This document shows, in pieces, positions 47,152-60,565 of a stretch of DNA of 64,000 bases. Each line of letters begins with the position of its first letter. Positions within the stretch are counted from its first letter, which is position 1. The position numbers and the translations under genes are program-made. Under the pieces are notes generated by a model. That model saw only the letters and a program-made list of their open reading frames with translations, ran no database searches and was not told the origin of the DNA. Source of the DNA: Mansonella perstans (taxonomy: Eukaryota; Nematoda; Chromadorea; Rhabditida; Onchocercidae); NCBI GenBank assembly GCA_037074765.1, contig JBAMDO010000184.1, positions 1 through 64,000 of the forward strand. The letters are read 5' to 3'.

Positions 47152-50100
47152 GTATATATTTTTGACAGATATATGTATATTTTTTGTGTTTCGTTTTTCT
47201 TTGTCCAAATTAAAATTAATTAATTAAATTTTTCGCGTTCCGTTTTTCTTTTTCAATTTTAAATTAATGAATTAAATTTTTTGTGTTTCCTTTTTGTTTC
47301 AGTTTAACATTAATTAATTGGCTTTGCATGGGAAAATAATAAATCTGTGAAAAAAAGAAAATATTGAAATATTCGAATATGTGAATGCACTGCAATATGA
47401 AGAATGGGAAATCATAAAATTCTGATCCTTTTTTTTAAAAAAAAATTTTAGTAATAAATATTCTGAATAGCAAAATTAAAAAATATTCTTATATTTTCAT
47501 TTGTTACTTTATTCATTTTCAAATCCTACTCAATATGAGGAGGATAAAAAGTTCAACTTTTTTACTTTCTTTTTTTTCAATTTTTTTCTTTCTTTTTTTT
47601 AGGTATCATTAGATGCCAGTAATGCAGAAAAGGTAATTGTTGATTTAATCAATTCCGGTAAACAATTAAGTGCATCAGCACACGGTAATATAGCAGTAGC
47701 AGAAAGTGATGGTCATCGAGCACAGGTGCAAAAATTTGGTGATAAAGGTGGTGTTGCACAAGTTGAAGGACATAAGTGAGTTCTTTTTTTTTTCTCAAGT
47801 ATTACTTTTTCAAACATATTCGAATTTAAATTGGTAATTTTTAATATTTGAAATAATTTAAATACAAAAAGAAATTTTTTGCAATATAAATGCATATATG
47901 GATATTAAATCAGTAATTATTTAATGAAGAATTTAATTCCTTTCTAATTAAGAGAAATTTCCTTTCCTATTTTATTAATAATCGTAATATATAATTTCCT
48001 GAATTCTGTGCTATAATTTACCTAAGTAATTATTAACAAAATATTATACTTTCACGTGATTTCATGCGACCACGTAATATTACTTACGTGATCGCATGAA
48101 GTAATATTTCACATGATAGAATAATATAAACGTATGAATGAAATAAAATTTATTCCTTTCTTATTTTAATCTATTCTTTTCTTTTTTTCTTATTTTAGAG
48201 GTCAAATAAAAACTAAAACAGATAGCGAAGGACATCATGCATTCCTGAAAGCTGATGGAAAATATACATTAGATACAGTTGCCAGAGGTTCATTGAAAGA
48301 TCCAAAAGATACAGATTTTGTAGCAAGCAATGAACGATTTAATTTTTTACTGAATCCACAAAGTCAAAATGAAAATAACGGTACTGGTACACTTGAATAT
48401 ACAGATAAGGTACTGATTGGTATAAATGAATATGCAGATAATTATTTGAATTAAATTCAAATTTAATTTTGTTAAATTTTTATTTTTTAAATCTTTAAAT
48501 CGAGATAAATTTATGAATCAGTATTGTAAATATGGTTAAATTTTTTTTTATTACTTTTTTTAAATATCCAGATAATAGCTAATTTTTTTAGCATTAATTT
48601 TATTATTTTTTTATTTCAAATTTAAACATTTTATTATTTTGAATTCAATTTTAAATCATTTTCAATTATTTTTAATATATTATGTTAGTAATAATGAACA
48701 AAACTCTGTTAAAATTTTAAATGCATTGGCAATTCGTAAAAATATTTATTATTAAATTTAATACATGATAAATTATCATTGCAAATTTTATCTTTGTCTT
48801 ATTATCATTTCCATTTCGCAATCATATAACGTATTATTTTCTTCAAAAAAAAATTTCACTAATCATTATTATTTATAAATTGTAATGATTATAAAATTTT
48901 TTCGTGATTTAATAATTTGCTAATTAATTATGGTTGTTAATTTTTTTTTCTGTAAAAGAAGATAGAAAAAATTTTTGAAATTTCAAAATTACATTAATAC
49001 TTTGTAGGAGAAGCGAAAAAATGGTAAATATGCTTATACGATAAAAACAGATAAGCATAAAGTTGATGCTTATCTATCAGCTGATAATGTTAATGATGGC
49101 GATGAATTTTCACAATCATTATTTAATAGACGATCCGAGAAATATCATTGTACCGGTATGAAACATTTTGCTATTAAGTTTCTAATTTTAAATTTCTGAC
49201 ACTTTGACCTTTTGATCTTTTCATTTTTCTTTTTTTTAGGAACCTTTTATAAAAATAAAACAATTGATTGATTTGAATGATACGATATTTTGCAAATAAA
49301 TAAATTAATGTAATGCATTGAAAGTAATATACTGATAAACATATATTTCGTTGCATTAATAAAAAAAGTTACTGAAAGTTTTTTTTTTTGACGAAATATT
49401 GAAAAGTTTTTTATTTTTAGTGAAATAATTTAAAAGTAAAATGAATTTGTTATGTATTGGTTTAGGGAAATAAATTTTAGGATTTAAAATTTCTACAACA
49501 ATTTTAATATTTGATAATTTATCAATTTTTATTAGTTTCAATTTATATATTACCTGATGAAATCAGGTATAATTTTAGTTCAACAAAGAAAAAAATGTCA
49601 TTATTTATTACTATAAATCCTGCAAGGATTATTTTGGATAAATTCGCTATTTTATTAGTTAAGTTTGTGTTTTCGGGAAAAATGTACAAAAGTGCAGTAT
49701 TAGTTACGAAAGACATTTATAGTTCAGCAAAATCATAATAATATAGTTATGGTAGTTGAAAGTGTAAATTTCTTCCTAAAATAAAACTTTATTTATTTTG
49801 AAATTGATTTCCTATTTTTTTAGTCCTATTAAATTTTATTTATAAAATAAATTAAATTTTAATTTTTATTTGATTAAATTCATTTATTCATTTGTTATTT
49901 ATTCGTTTACCGTGTATTTAATTTGTAATTTGATTAAAGCAATTAGAAAAAAGAAAAGAACAGGAAAACAGTAATAAATTATTTTTTTTACTCCACATTT
50001 TAAATGAAAACAGTTAGCTTAAAAAGATCAAATTATTTTTCAGCTGAACATGATAATGAAATTGAAATAAAGAGTAATAATGCTATGTCACTAATCATAC

Positions 50101-53100
50101 ACATTGGTTTTTCACTGAAAATAGAAATTAATAATTACTGAATAGTTAAGAGGTAATTGGTACTCGAAGTTAGTAATTACTAAGTAATTAAGAAGTAGTT
50201 CATGTTTAAAGTTAATAATCATTGAATAGTTATTTTGTCTAAAGAAATAATTCACATATTATACTCAATAATAACTAGAATATTTTTGTTCATATTTTAA
50301 TTTTCCAGTTTATAAGAATTTCAAAATTGACAAAATTAGAAAAATAAGACATTGAATTTAATTTTTTTTTTGCAGCTGAAACACCAGGGATTTCACAGTG
50401 TTATGATGCACAGGGACGTAGTGTAGGTAAGGTAGTAGCTGATAAATCAGGTAATACTATCATTTACAATGATAAAGATGTACCCATTGCAACGGGTAGT
50501 GTGCAGAAAATAAATGATCATTCTTACCAGGTATGCATATGCTTTTTTTTTTAATTATCTATCCTTAAAATTTCAATTTTTTTGTTTTAGTTAAAAAAGG
50601 TAATTTATTACAAAAAAAAATTCAGCTAAAAAATGGAAATGAAAAAGGAAATTAATTACTTGAAAATATTTTTTTTTTGAAGATTTTTTTTCAATTAACA
50701 AATTTGAAAATAAAATAAAATTTAACAAAATAAATCGGCTAATAGAATAATTCTAAAGTCTTTTTTTTATAGCCTAATTATTTAATTAAAAGTGAATGAA
50801 TGAATTGAATGATTTATAGCTGGAAATTTTTTTGCAATTTATTTACTTTTCTTTTTTGTTCAATAAAAAAAATTCAAATTTAAATTTACATAAATTGGTA
50901 CTATTTTAATTTTTTATAAAAAGGAAAACTATAATTTCATACAAAATATATTAATTAATGATGGGTTAGAAAAAACCAATAATTTAAGAAATAATTAATA
51001 ATAATCAGTAATTAATAATTTAACGCTAAAAATGTCTGCACATGAATGCTTGCAACTTTTGAATGATTACTTGATTAATGATTAATTTGGTAAATAAGTT
51101 TTGAAATGTATAAAAATATCTTAAAATTCTTAAGGCGGTAATTAGCAAGAATTTATTCGTTGCAAAATTGAAAGATGCTCGAACATCAGCATGTTGCCGT
51201 GAAATTACCGGGAAAAATTGTACTGATCCGATCAAATTAGCAAATCCATCATTTAGTCATCCATCGGAACGTGATGGTGATTTGTTAAAAATAACATGGC
51301 CCGATTGCATTGATATGTCGATTGATGTAACATTACCACCAAGTATGTGTGCATAATAATTAATTAAAATTTTATGAATAAATATTTCATATAAATTACA
51401 ATTTAGCATTATTATTATTATCATTATTATTTTTACTATCATTATTATTATCATCATCACCTACTATTAATTAGAAATTATTAAATTTTAGTATTAGATT
51501 ACAAATTATAAATTATAAATTATGTGAAATTATATAAATTAAAATCATTATATATTGTATTAAATTATAATTGTATTAAAATTGTTAATTACAAAATTTA
51601 AAAAATCACCCAAAATTTTTTGAAATAATTTTACAATTTTTCACTCAAAATATTTCAAAGTTAAATTTTAAATTTATAGAATTATTTTGAAAATTAATTC
51701 TGGTGCATTTCATTTTTCAAACATTTATAGAAGTTCATATTAATCGCCTTGCTATGAAACTTGATGTAATGATTCAACCAATTGGAAAATTACGTTGTAT
51801 GGATGTAGCAACATGTGGCCGTGAATGTTATTATTGTGATTGGTGCAAAAATACAAGGTGTAATATTATTATTTAAACAAAAAAAAAGAAAATCTAAAAT
51901 TAAAATATTCGAGACTAAAAGTTTTACGAAAAAAAAATCTTTTTAATTTTGACAGTTTTTTTCCCAGTTATACTTTAAATTAATAATTTTGCTTTTGAAT
52001 TTAATTAAATTTTTTTATCTTGCAATTTTTTTTTCTTCTTTAAAGTGTTCTTTATAAAATAAAAAGAATTTAATTTTTAGGAAATTGAAATTGTTAGAAA
52101 ATACCGATGGTAATTTATGTCGTGCAACTGAAGAGCGTACATATCGTTTAACGGTGAAATTATGTCCACCACCAGAAGATCCGCTATTTACGCTTTGTTC
52201 AGCATTTTCAAAATCTGTTTGGCAAAAAGATTACTGGCAAAAGCAAGGTGCTGTTGATATTTGGATGAAATTTTATGAACGAGGCGAAACAAGACCTGAG
52301 ATAAGTTATCAATGGTTTTTTTTTTTGCTATAACCAATTAAGCTTAGATTTTGTATTATCACTAATTAAGCCTAGATTCTGTTATCGCCAATTAAATTCA
52401 AATTAATTTCAATAAAAATTAATCAATTTGCAATCAGTGAATTATAACCTGAATTATATATAATTTGAGGGCAGTTAAGATTTAACAAAAAAAAATGTGG
52501 GCGATGATTTTAATTTTACGAAAAAAACAGTTAAAAGCCAAAAAAAAGAATGCATTATCAGTTTATTTTCTTTTTTTGAATTTTTGAATTAATAATTTTT
52601 AGATGGAAAAAGAATTCTTTGCACAATTAGACAATCCATTGCTTGGCAAGGCATTTAAATTAGCAATGATAGCTGAATGGCTTGCTGCAAATAGTATCGA
52701 TGTAAGTTTGTATTATTATTAAATTTACCATTCTTTTTTTTACTACTATTATTATTTTTATTATTATTAAATAATATTGATGAAGTGCAAAATTTTCAAA
52801 ATTTATATTATCAAATTTATCTTATCACAATTTCTTATCGCTATTATTACTGCTGTTATTATTATTGCTATTGTTCTTAATTATTATAATTACTATTATT
52901 ATTTAACAATTAAAATTACGAAATTTTCATTGATAATATTTTGTTGAGTAGAAGGAAAACAAAAAAAGAAATGGAATTTATAAAAATACGCAATTACACT
53001 CATCCAGAAAAATAATGATGATAACAGTGATAATAAGAGGTGGAGGATAAAATGACATTTTTACTTTGCATGACTTTTTTAAAAACTTGATATATAACCT

Positions 53101-55057
53101 AAAAAAAGATTTTCCAATTATTTCTGATAAATTTAACTTTTAATTATCTAATGTATTTATATTAATTGGACAAAGAATAAGCTGACATATTATATGACAC
53201 TAATGTTTTTATAAACTGATATATTCTATAACGCAAATCTACATCATTCTATGATGCAATGTTAAAAACATAAATTAATTTACTTGTTAATTTTAATTAG
53301 TCCAATTTTAAATTACTAGCAGTTTCTATTATTGATAGTAAAGTAAATCACTGTATACAATCAACTGCAATTAGATATGCAAGATTAATAATTAATTGTT
53401 TGTTATGTGTTCATAAAATAAGAAATAAAATATATCAATAACCAATTACATATTTATTGAACATATTAATTGGAACTTGATTATTTAATCGGTTACTCAT
53501 CATTAAAACTCATTAAAGCAAGCAAACGTTTAGATTTTAACGATCGTACTTTTAATTGAATTTTTATGTTTTCCTATAAACAATGCTATATCAATTTAAA
53601 TGAATAATTAATAATGGTCATAGTTTAGACTGACCATGAACTTAATTAAGATTTAATGCAACTTATAAATAACAATATTTTAATTTAAATAAACAATTAA
53701 GTAAAAGTTGGATAGCTTAGACGATCGTGCTTTTAATTAAATTTTTTGACATCTATGAAAATACTTCAATTTAAAACGAATTTAATTCGAATATTAGAAA
53801 CCATTTTTGGAAAATTTCATTGCAGGTAAAACATCGATTATAGCTCAAAATGATTTACACTTGAATAGTTATTAATTAATTTTCATTTTTCCAGCAAGGT
53901 TCCTATACTCCAACGAATTCTGAACTGTTGGAATATTGGGTGACGAAACGGGTGCCGGATCGTTTACTTGCTTGTCAACATGCAGTTATAGACTATGAAA
54001 TTGAAGGTGCTAAAGTGAAAACGAATTTATTATTTGAAGCTGCTACTACAGCTAATTCAGTATGTTCTTTTTTCTTTAAAAAAAAAAGTTGAAAATCTTT
54101 TTCGAAAAATTCCATTTTATTTTTAATTTAAAGCAAAAAACTTTTTTCACTAAAAAAAGCGGATACATATTGGACAAATTTTTAAGAAAAATAAATTAAA
54201 AATTTATGAGTGGAAAAAGAAAAAGATGTACCTTAAATTTCGATTACAATTTTTGTTATTATTCTCAAGCAACTTCCTTAAGCTTAATTTTTTTTAAATT
54301 TAATTTTATGTTTAAAATATTTATGAAAATAAAGTAAAATATATTTTTCCGTAGTTATAAAAAAATTGATTATGATTAGTCAATATTAAAAAAAAAAATA
54401 ATATTTCTTATTGAAAAAAACAAAACAATAAGTTACAAAAATATATCAATTAAATTTCGGTAAAAAACTTCTACTTCATTTTTTATCCTAATTTTTACCG
54501 GAATTTTTGTCGTAATTTTTATCGTAATTTTGAAAATTATCGTATTAATCCAATTTCATGCTATGTAACAAAAAAAAAAAAATTTATTGATTTCAGTTTC
54601 CAAATATATTCAAGGATAAAAGATGTAGCGCATTTGAGAAACTTCAAGAAACCCGATTTCAAGCTGAGGCAACAGAACACAAGCGTAACAATGGTCGTTC
54701 AAATATTCTTACCGGTTTAAGCAATTTTTTTAGCAATATTAACAATAACGGAAGGTGATCAATCATTAATTACAGTAATTGGCAAAAATTAATTAATGAA
54801 AAATGTCAGGAAAAAAGTATGATTGCTATTTTTAACTTATAGAAATGTTTAAAAAATTTCCCAGAAATTGTTCATTTGTTCATTTAAATGCTTATCATCA
54901 TAATATATGACATTTTTATTCACGTTTTTTTTCGCTGTCACTTCTCTCTTAAACTTTTTCGTTGACATTGGAAATTACTAATATTTTTGTATTTTTAATT
55001 TCTAGCATGCATTTGATGGCCAATAATTCTGCTTCTGTTTTTCCCGGGTGTACCTAA
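46990..55057 (+). CDS. Secreted cysteine-rich protein of unknown function, about 12 exons
   Basis: I do not recognise this family. The joined frame is about 625 residues. It starts with a hydrophobic signal peptide (MLLLLIISLSLIHHL, cleavage probably near residue 20). An Ala/Lys/Asp-rich, cysteine-free N-terminal third follows (KVIVDLINSGKQLSASAHGN, GHHAFLKADGKYTLDTVARG). A cysteine-rich middle and C-terminal part comes next (SACCREITGKNC, CMDVATCGRECYYCDWC, VKLCPPPEDPLFTLC). About 17 cysteines and no membrane segment suggest an extracellular protein. Exons join in consistent phase, but one intron (52301-52602) would begin with AT, and the last exon is optional. It is on the same strand as perlecan, about 4.9 kb downstream, so it is probably a separate transcription unit. 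Confidence 0.85.
47603..47775 (+). CDS. Unknown secreted protein, exon 2
   Basis: Reads VSLDASNAEKVIVDLINSGK and GDKGGVAQVEGHK, phase 0 to 2. Acceptor TTTTTAG, donor AA/GTGAGT. Confidence 0.88.
48061..48100. repeat. 17-bp inverted repeat (hairpin) with one mismatch
   Basis: TTCATGCGACCACGTAA (48061-48077) and TTACGTGATCGCATGAA (48084-48100) pair except at one base, around a 6-nt loop, in the second intron of the unknown gene. Confidence 0.85.
48199..48409 (+). CDS. Unknown secreted protein, exon 3
   Basis: Reads GQIKTKTDSEGHHAFLKADG, then RFNFLLNPQSQ and GTLEYTDK. Phase 2 to 0. Acceptor ATTTTAG, donor GTACTG. Confidence 0.88.
49008..49155 (+). CDS. Unknown secreted protein, exon 4
   Basis: Reads EKRKNGKYAYTIKTDKHKVD and SLFNRRSEKYHCT with the first cysteine. 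Phase 0 to 1. Acceptor TTGTAG, donor G/GTATGA. Confidence 0.86.
50376..50530 (+). CDS. Unknown secreted protein, exon 5
   Basis: Reads AETPGISQCYDAQGRSVGKV and DVPIATGSVQKINDHSYQ. Phase 1 to 0. Acceptor TTGCAG, donor GTATGC. Confidence 0.87.
51135..51342 (+). CDS. Unknown secreted protein, exon 6 (cysteine pair)
   Basis: Reads AVISKNLFVAKLKDARTSAC, then CREITGKNC and ITWPDCIDMSIDVTLPP. Ends in phase 1. The acceptor CTTAAG is weak, so the 5' edge could shift by a few codons. Confidence 0.8.
51731..51857 (+). CDS. Unknown secreted protein, exon 7 (five-cysteine cluster)
   Basis: Reads KVHINRLAMKLDVMIQPIGK, then CMDVATCGRECYYCDWCKN. The dense C-x5-C-x3-C-x2-C-x2-C array is the best search handle for the family. 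Acceptor TTATAG, donor AG/GTGTAA. Confidence 0.87.
52081..52300 (+). CDS. Unknown secreted protein, exon 8 with AT-type donor
   Basis: Reads CRATEERTYRLTVKLCPPPE, then LFTLCSAFSKSVWQKDYW and ending ERGETRPE. The next bases are ATAAGT rather than GTAAGT. Splicing there keeps phase 0 into the next exon. Read-through would end at TAA 52331-52333 after ISYQWFFFLL. Confidence 0.78.
52603..52701 (+). CDS. Unknown secreted protein, exon 9
   Basis: 33 codons: MEKEFFAQLDNPLLGKAFKL and MIAEWLAANSID. Phase 0 to 0. Acceptor TTTTTAG, donor GTAAGT. Confidence 0.83.
53895..54059 (+). CDS. Unknown secreted protein, exon 10
   Basis: 55 codons: QGSYTPTNSELLEYWVTKRV, then PDRLLACQHAVIDYEIEG and LLFEAATTANS. 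Acceptor TTCCAG, donor GTATGT. Confidence 0.87.
54597..54754 (+). CDS. Unknown secreted protein, exon 11
   Basis: Reads FPNIFKDKRCSAFEKLQETR and NILTGLSNFFSNINNNG. It either splices at AG/GTGATC (54755) or reads through two bases later to TGA (54756-54758), giving a 609-residue form. Confidence 0.8.
55006..55057 (+). CDS. Unknown secreted protein, possible last exon
   Basis: After TTAATTTCTAG the phase-2 frame reads MHLMANNSASVFPGCT and stops at TAA (55055-55057). Phase and acceptor fit exon 11, but the exon is short and no close AATAAA follows. The stop at 54758 is an alternative end. Confidence 0.5.
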
Positions 55058-57159
55058 AATGTTTCTCTGTTTAGGTATTGTTGGCCTTATGATTATAATC
55101 TTGCAATTACATATATATATATATACATTATATATATATGTAATTGTATATATATATATTATTGTTCTCGATTTGTATTTATATTGTAAGAACTTTTGGA
55201 CTCTTGCCAAAGGTCAAAGTAGAAATCAATTTAATCAAGCACCATATTGTCATCCCGCCTTTAACTTTTTTCCATTCATGCTTTTCATCTTATCCAGAAT
55301 AATTAAAATCAAATTGTTATGTTATGTCCTAAAATTATTCGTAAGTTTGATTTTCAATGTATTCATTTGGCTTAATTATTGCTTTCAAATTTGCATTTAC
55401 AAACTTTTGTATTTTGATTTTAATTTTTCAAAAATTTTTTTTAATGATCACTAATTAGCTCATTTTTTCGAATATACCTAAATATTTCTTTAGACATTTT
55501 TTTTTTCGTCACATTTTATCGCTATATACTTCAACAACAGTAATTAATCATTTTTTCGGGTATACCCAAATATTTAGTAATATTCTTCTTCAGTCTTTTC
55601 TTTTTTTTTTGTCATTTTTGAGGTTGAAATTAAAGTATGATAAATTCTTAACATAATTAGGGAAATTATCAAGTTTTAGTAAGTTAAATCAGATATTTTT
55701 TTCCTTCTCTATTGTTTCTTTATATTATAATTTTTATGTAATATTTATGGAATTAAAAAAATATATAATTTGATTTTATTTCAACGATTACTTTAACGAT
55801 TGGTTTTAAAGCTATGAAATGATAACAGATGTAATAGCGCATGAAAAAAAATAGAGGAATTTTTTTTCTTTTCTAAAAGAATATTAAATAAATCAGACAA
55901 AGATTTGTTACATTCCGATTCTGATAATCAGGCACATTCCGGATTATATTTCCAATGGTTCAGTCAATAGAGCAAACATTTGTTTAATTAGAAATTATCA
56001 TTTATGCAAAAAAAAATTCTTTTGACGATGCTTAATACACTTAATTTTATTCAGTGTATTTACTAATTTTTTTTCAATTCTCAATAATCATTTTTATAAT
56101 CTTCTCAGTAATATTAGTATTATCCCTATTAATCAAATCATTCAATTGGTAAAAAAGTATTTAATTCAATTTTGACTTGGAAAAATATTCAGTTCGATTT
56201 TTCAAATAATTCAATTTTACCGCAGTATAAAATTTTCCAGTCATTTCAATACTTAAAAAAAAAAAAAAAAAAATTCTCCAGTGAATGTTTGATGTTGGAA
56301 AACTTCAAATTAAAATTGCATTGCACATTTTATTGATTGTCTTTTCATCATTTTTATGTTTTATTTCTTTCGCTATGATAAAAAATTAAATGAAGAAAAT
56401 TTTTCAATTAAAAAAAATGTTTTGATAAGAATTTCATTGCACATTTTATTTACTAATTTAATAATTCACAATAACGTTTTCTCTCATTCCATTTTTTTTA
56501 CGTTTGAAATGAATAATTTAGTCAGTGTGTGCGCACACACACATACACATACAAATCTATGAAGTATCAATAACAAATAAAAAACCTTGATGGAACATAA
56601 AAAAAAGCCTCTATCGATTCTGTTAAATAATATGAAATGATCTATGAACGAACATCCATCTAATTCATTATTATTTACTAATAATTCAATTTTAATTTTT
56701 TTTCCAATTGAACAAAAATTACAAATTAATTACTTGTGTGACAAAAATATTTAACGCCATACTTTGAAATTAAAAAACACACTTTTTTTTTTGAAATTGA
56801 TTATTTTTTTCTTATTTTTGGTGAGGAAAGAATATGAAAAATTGTAATGTATTGGAAGATGAAGTACATCAAAATTGATTTTTCCAAATCATTTTGAAAT
56901 TGACTATAGCATCAGTATGTCTGATCAAAAAATGTGTGTAAATTTTCAGTGACAATGTTAAAATAAATTTGATTATGCAAAGGCGGAAAAATATTTTAAA
57001 ATCTCACATTGGAATACGATATTTAAATGAATAAACAAGAAGTTTGAATTTTTCACATTATTTTAACACTTTCATTTAATTGATAATAATGTGGTAAATA
57101 ATTTTGTGTCAAAATTATTCGATTATCTGCTCCTATCACTTAATTTTTAAATCACTAAC

Positions 57160-57425
57160 AGATGATCCTTATGGCCATATAATTTGTACCAATGATCCTT
57201 CATTTTATTGTGATTTAACCATGTAATGTACCAATGATCATTCATTTTATCGTGATATAACCACATAGTGTAATCACCATTCATTTTATCGTGATATAAC
57301 CATGTTGTATACCAATGATCATTCATTTTATCATGATATAACAATGTGATGTACCAATGATCAGTCATTTTTCGAGATATAACATGTTGTATACCAATGA
57401 TCATTCATTTTATTGTGATATAACG
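57160..57425. repeat. Satellite of about 42 bp, six copies
   Basis: Unit CCAATGATCATTCATTTTAT plus CGTGATATAACCATGTTGTA. The minus-strand 85-codon frame is produced by the repeat. Confidence 0.88.
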
Positions 57426-58545
57426 TGATATAAGATTTTATCGTGATATGATCATATAACACAGTGATAGACCATATCACATGTATCGATCATTTTTCAT
57501 CTTCATCATATTTTGCTGATTTCATCGTTGACACATTCACAGACATACAAGACAAACATTCACATAATAAATCTATCAATTGTTTCATACCATATATCAC
57601 CATTATGATTAATGCACTCTTTATTTAATGTGAATTTTTATCATTTTAATCGATTGCAATAAAATTATGTTTAATTCAATTTTATTTCTTACCATTTTTT
57701 ATTATACTTTTGACATTTGACCGCTCGTTGTTTATCAGTAATCAAATTACCACAATAATTATTTGCCTATTTCATCTCTTTTACTTTTACTATTATAAAC
57801 AAATTACATAAACAAATGAATAAGTGATAAATGATAAACAAATGACAAGCAAATGATTGAATCATCTATATGGAATCTATTTGTCATCTGGTAATGATAA
57901 AATTGATTTCTGTTAACTACACTATTATTTATTCATAGAAATATTTAAAATGAATATAATTTCAAGAGGAAATAAATTAATATATTTTCTTGTCTCTTTC
58001 TCTCTCTCTCTCTCTCTTTGTTCCTTCTTCTTTTATTTCCACAGCTGTAAAAATAAAAAATCAATGAATTCATTATTTCGAAAAATTTCTCATTTCTAGC
58101 ATTACTCATATGTATTTGTGTAATCATGAAATGAATCATTGATTGATGAAAAAAAAAAATGCGACACAGAACATAAATGGGTTTAAATGTGTGGAAAATT
58201 TTAAACTCTGAATAGTTTAGATTCTCTCTCTCTCCCACTGAGCAATTTAAATCCTGATATAAAGACTGACCTTGACCCTCTCACATCTGAACAGTATAGA
58301 TCCTAACAAAAAGATTAAATCTATAAATAGTTTTAAATGTATGGATGAATTTTGGATATTAAATATTTATTTAACGATACATAGATCAATAAATGAGTTT
58401 AGATATATTAGATGTATTTAGATTCTAAAACACTTGATGTAAAAGCTATATACATAGATCAATAATGATAATAAGAGAGAGAGAGAGAAAAAAAAAACGA
58501 ATGAAATATTAAGTTTAAAAATGAAAATGAAAAATTTGTACAAAT

Positions 58546-58898
58546 TTTTCATTTTCATCAAAATAATTTCCCAAATATACTTTTTTCTTTTTTTTCTTTC
58601 TCTCTCTTCGTTCTCTTTTTTTTTGGGAAATTTCAATTAAATAAAAATTACTAATTCTTCATTTGCATCAAAATAACTTTCCAAATATACTTTTTCTTTT
58701 TTTTCTCTCTCTCTCTTCGCTCTTTTTTTTTTTTTTTGTTTTTTTTGGGAAATTTTAATTAAATAAAAATTACAGATTCTTCATTTTCATCAAAATAATT
58801 TCCAAACATATTTTCTCTTTTTTTTTATCTTCCTCTCTTATTATCATCTCTCTCTCTTTTCACTTTTTTTTTTTTTTGGAAAATTTTGGTCAAATGGA
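58546..58898. repeat. Tandem repeat of about 111-122 bp, three copies
   Basis: Each copy has TTCATTTTCATCAAAATAA, a (TC)n/T-rich tract and GGGAAATTTCAATTAAATAA. Copies start at 58546, 58658 and 58780. Confidence 0.85.
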
Positions 58899-59096
58899 AA
58901 CTGTGCAATTAACATGTCATCAATAATATAAATTTAATTCGATGATTATTGTTATATTGTATTAATTGATTGATTGAAATTTACATAATTAACTCTGTGA
59001 TAAATTTTGTCGTCTAATCAATAATTATATTTATTTTCTGTTCTTTGTTTTTTTCCTTTTTTTTGGTAAGATTTTAATTCAATAAAAAATATACAA

Positions 59097-59323
59097 CTAA
59101 AACTAATCGTATAAACTAAACCTACTTAACAATGTATAGATAGATTGATTGTTTTTGAACTAATCTAATCGTACCAAATAAACTTACTTAACAATGTACT
59201 GATTGATTGACTCGATTTGAGATAATGATCATTTATTATATATAATAATGAGATAGTATAAAATAAAAATAATAATCGTATAAAATAAACTTACTTAACA
59301 ATGTATTGATTGATTGATTGATA
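59097..59323. repeat. Dispersed repeat of about 56 bp, three copies
   Basis: AATCGTATAAACTAAACCTA and CTTAACAATGTATTGATTG recur at about 59097, 59158 and 59268. Confidence 0.75.
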
Positions 59324-60565
59324 TTTATATAACAATGATTACAACCGACAAAAGTCATTAATGATGATCTATTCATTCATTTTAATGCATTGTCATTTAT
59401 TTCATTTTTTTTTTCCTTTTTTATTTTTATATTTCATTTTATTATCTATCCATACTTGCGGTTTTAGCTTTTTGATTTGTTCATTTGAATCACTGCGATT
59501 TTTTTTTCTTAGAGCTAAATAAACATCTCGAAAAATGATAGGAAAAAAGAAATTGTTAACAATTTAATTTTTTCAATGATAAATTGATAATTTGAGCTGA
59601 TAAAGTTGTTTGCTCATGAAATGATAGATTGTGATGAGATGATGAAGATGATAATGCTTATTTACATCATTTTTTGGGAAAAAAGAATAAAAGAAGAAAA
59701 GAGATAATCTATGGTATTATTTTTAAATTCATGATAATATTGCTAGCATTTCAAAAATGTTCATAATAGCAATGGTAATGATAATGACAATAATCATAAT
59801 ACTGATAATGATAATGTTTAACTAGCGTACAAAAAAAGAAGAAAAATTGCGAAGTGAATATGAAAGAAATAATAATGATAACGGTAATGATGATGATGAT
59901 GACAATAATGATAATGATAATGATAATGAATGGTTAGTCCATAAAAAAATGATTATGAAAAAAAAAAAGGATTGAATAGATCAAAAGTTAATCATGTTGG
60001 GAATTAATTCAAATTTGACACTGAATATCTATTGTAATAATTAATCATCATTTCACACAAATATTGTTACCATTCATATTAGCATTATTTTTTTCAGTGA
60101 TAATTTCGTCTGATTTTTTTTTTTTTTTTTTTAATTATAAAATTTATTTTGTATGCTTTTTTTTAAACTATTTTGTTGGTTTTTTTTTTTCTTTTCTTTT
60201 CTTTTTTAAATGACTGTTTTAAATTTTACAATTTATTTATTAAAATCAATCTGAATGGTTAGTCCATAAAAAAATGATTATGAAATTGATAGAAATAACA
60301 TTGTATGATTTTAAAAAAGATTCATTTTTATTTTTCTCTTTCAACCACTATCGAACAAAATAAAACCAATGATAATTAGCACCAATTTAAATATCTAAGA
60401 AATTAAGGTAAATATTTGCAGGTAATTATTTTATTTTTCTCATCACAATTCAAATAAATTATATTTCACGCGGGGTCATTTATCAATGCAAAAATCATTT
60501 TACTATTTTTCCCGCACTCATTTTAGCAGGTCTCATATATTCACTGTAAATTATTGCAAATTATT

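Noticed and set aside
57147..57404. Minus-strand 85-codon frame with HWYTTWLYHDKMN repeats
   Set aside because: Created by the 42-bp satellite. No signal peptide or splice structure, and sequence drift affects all positions.
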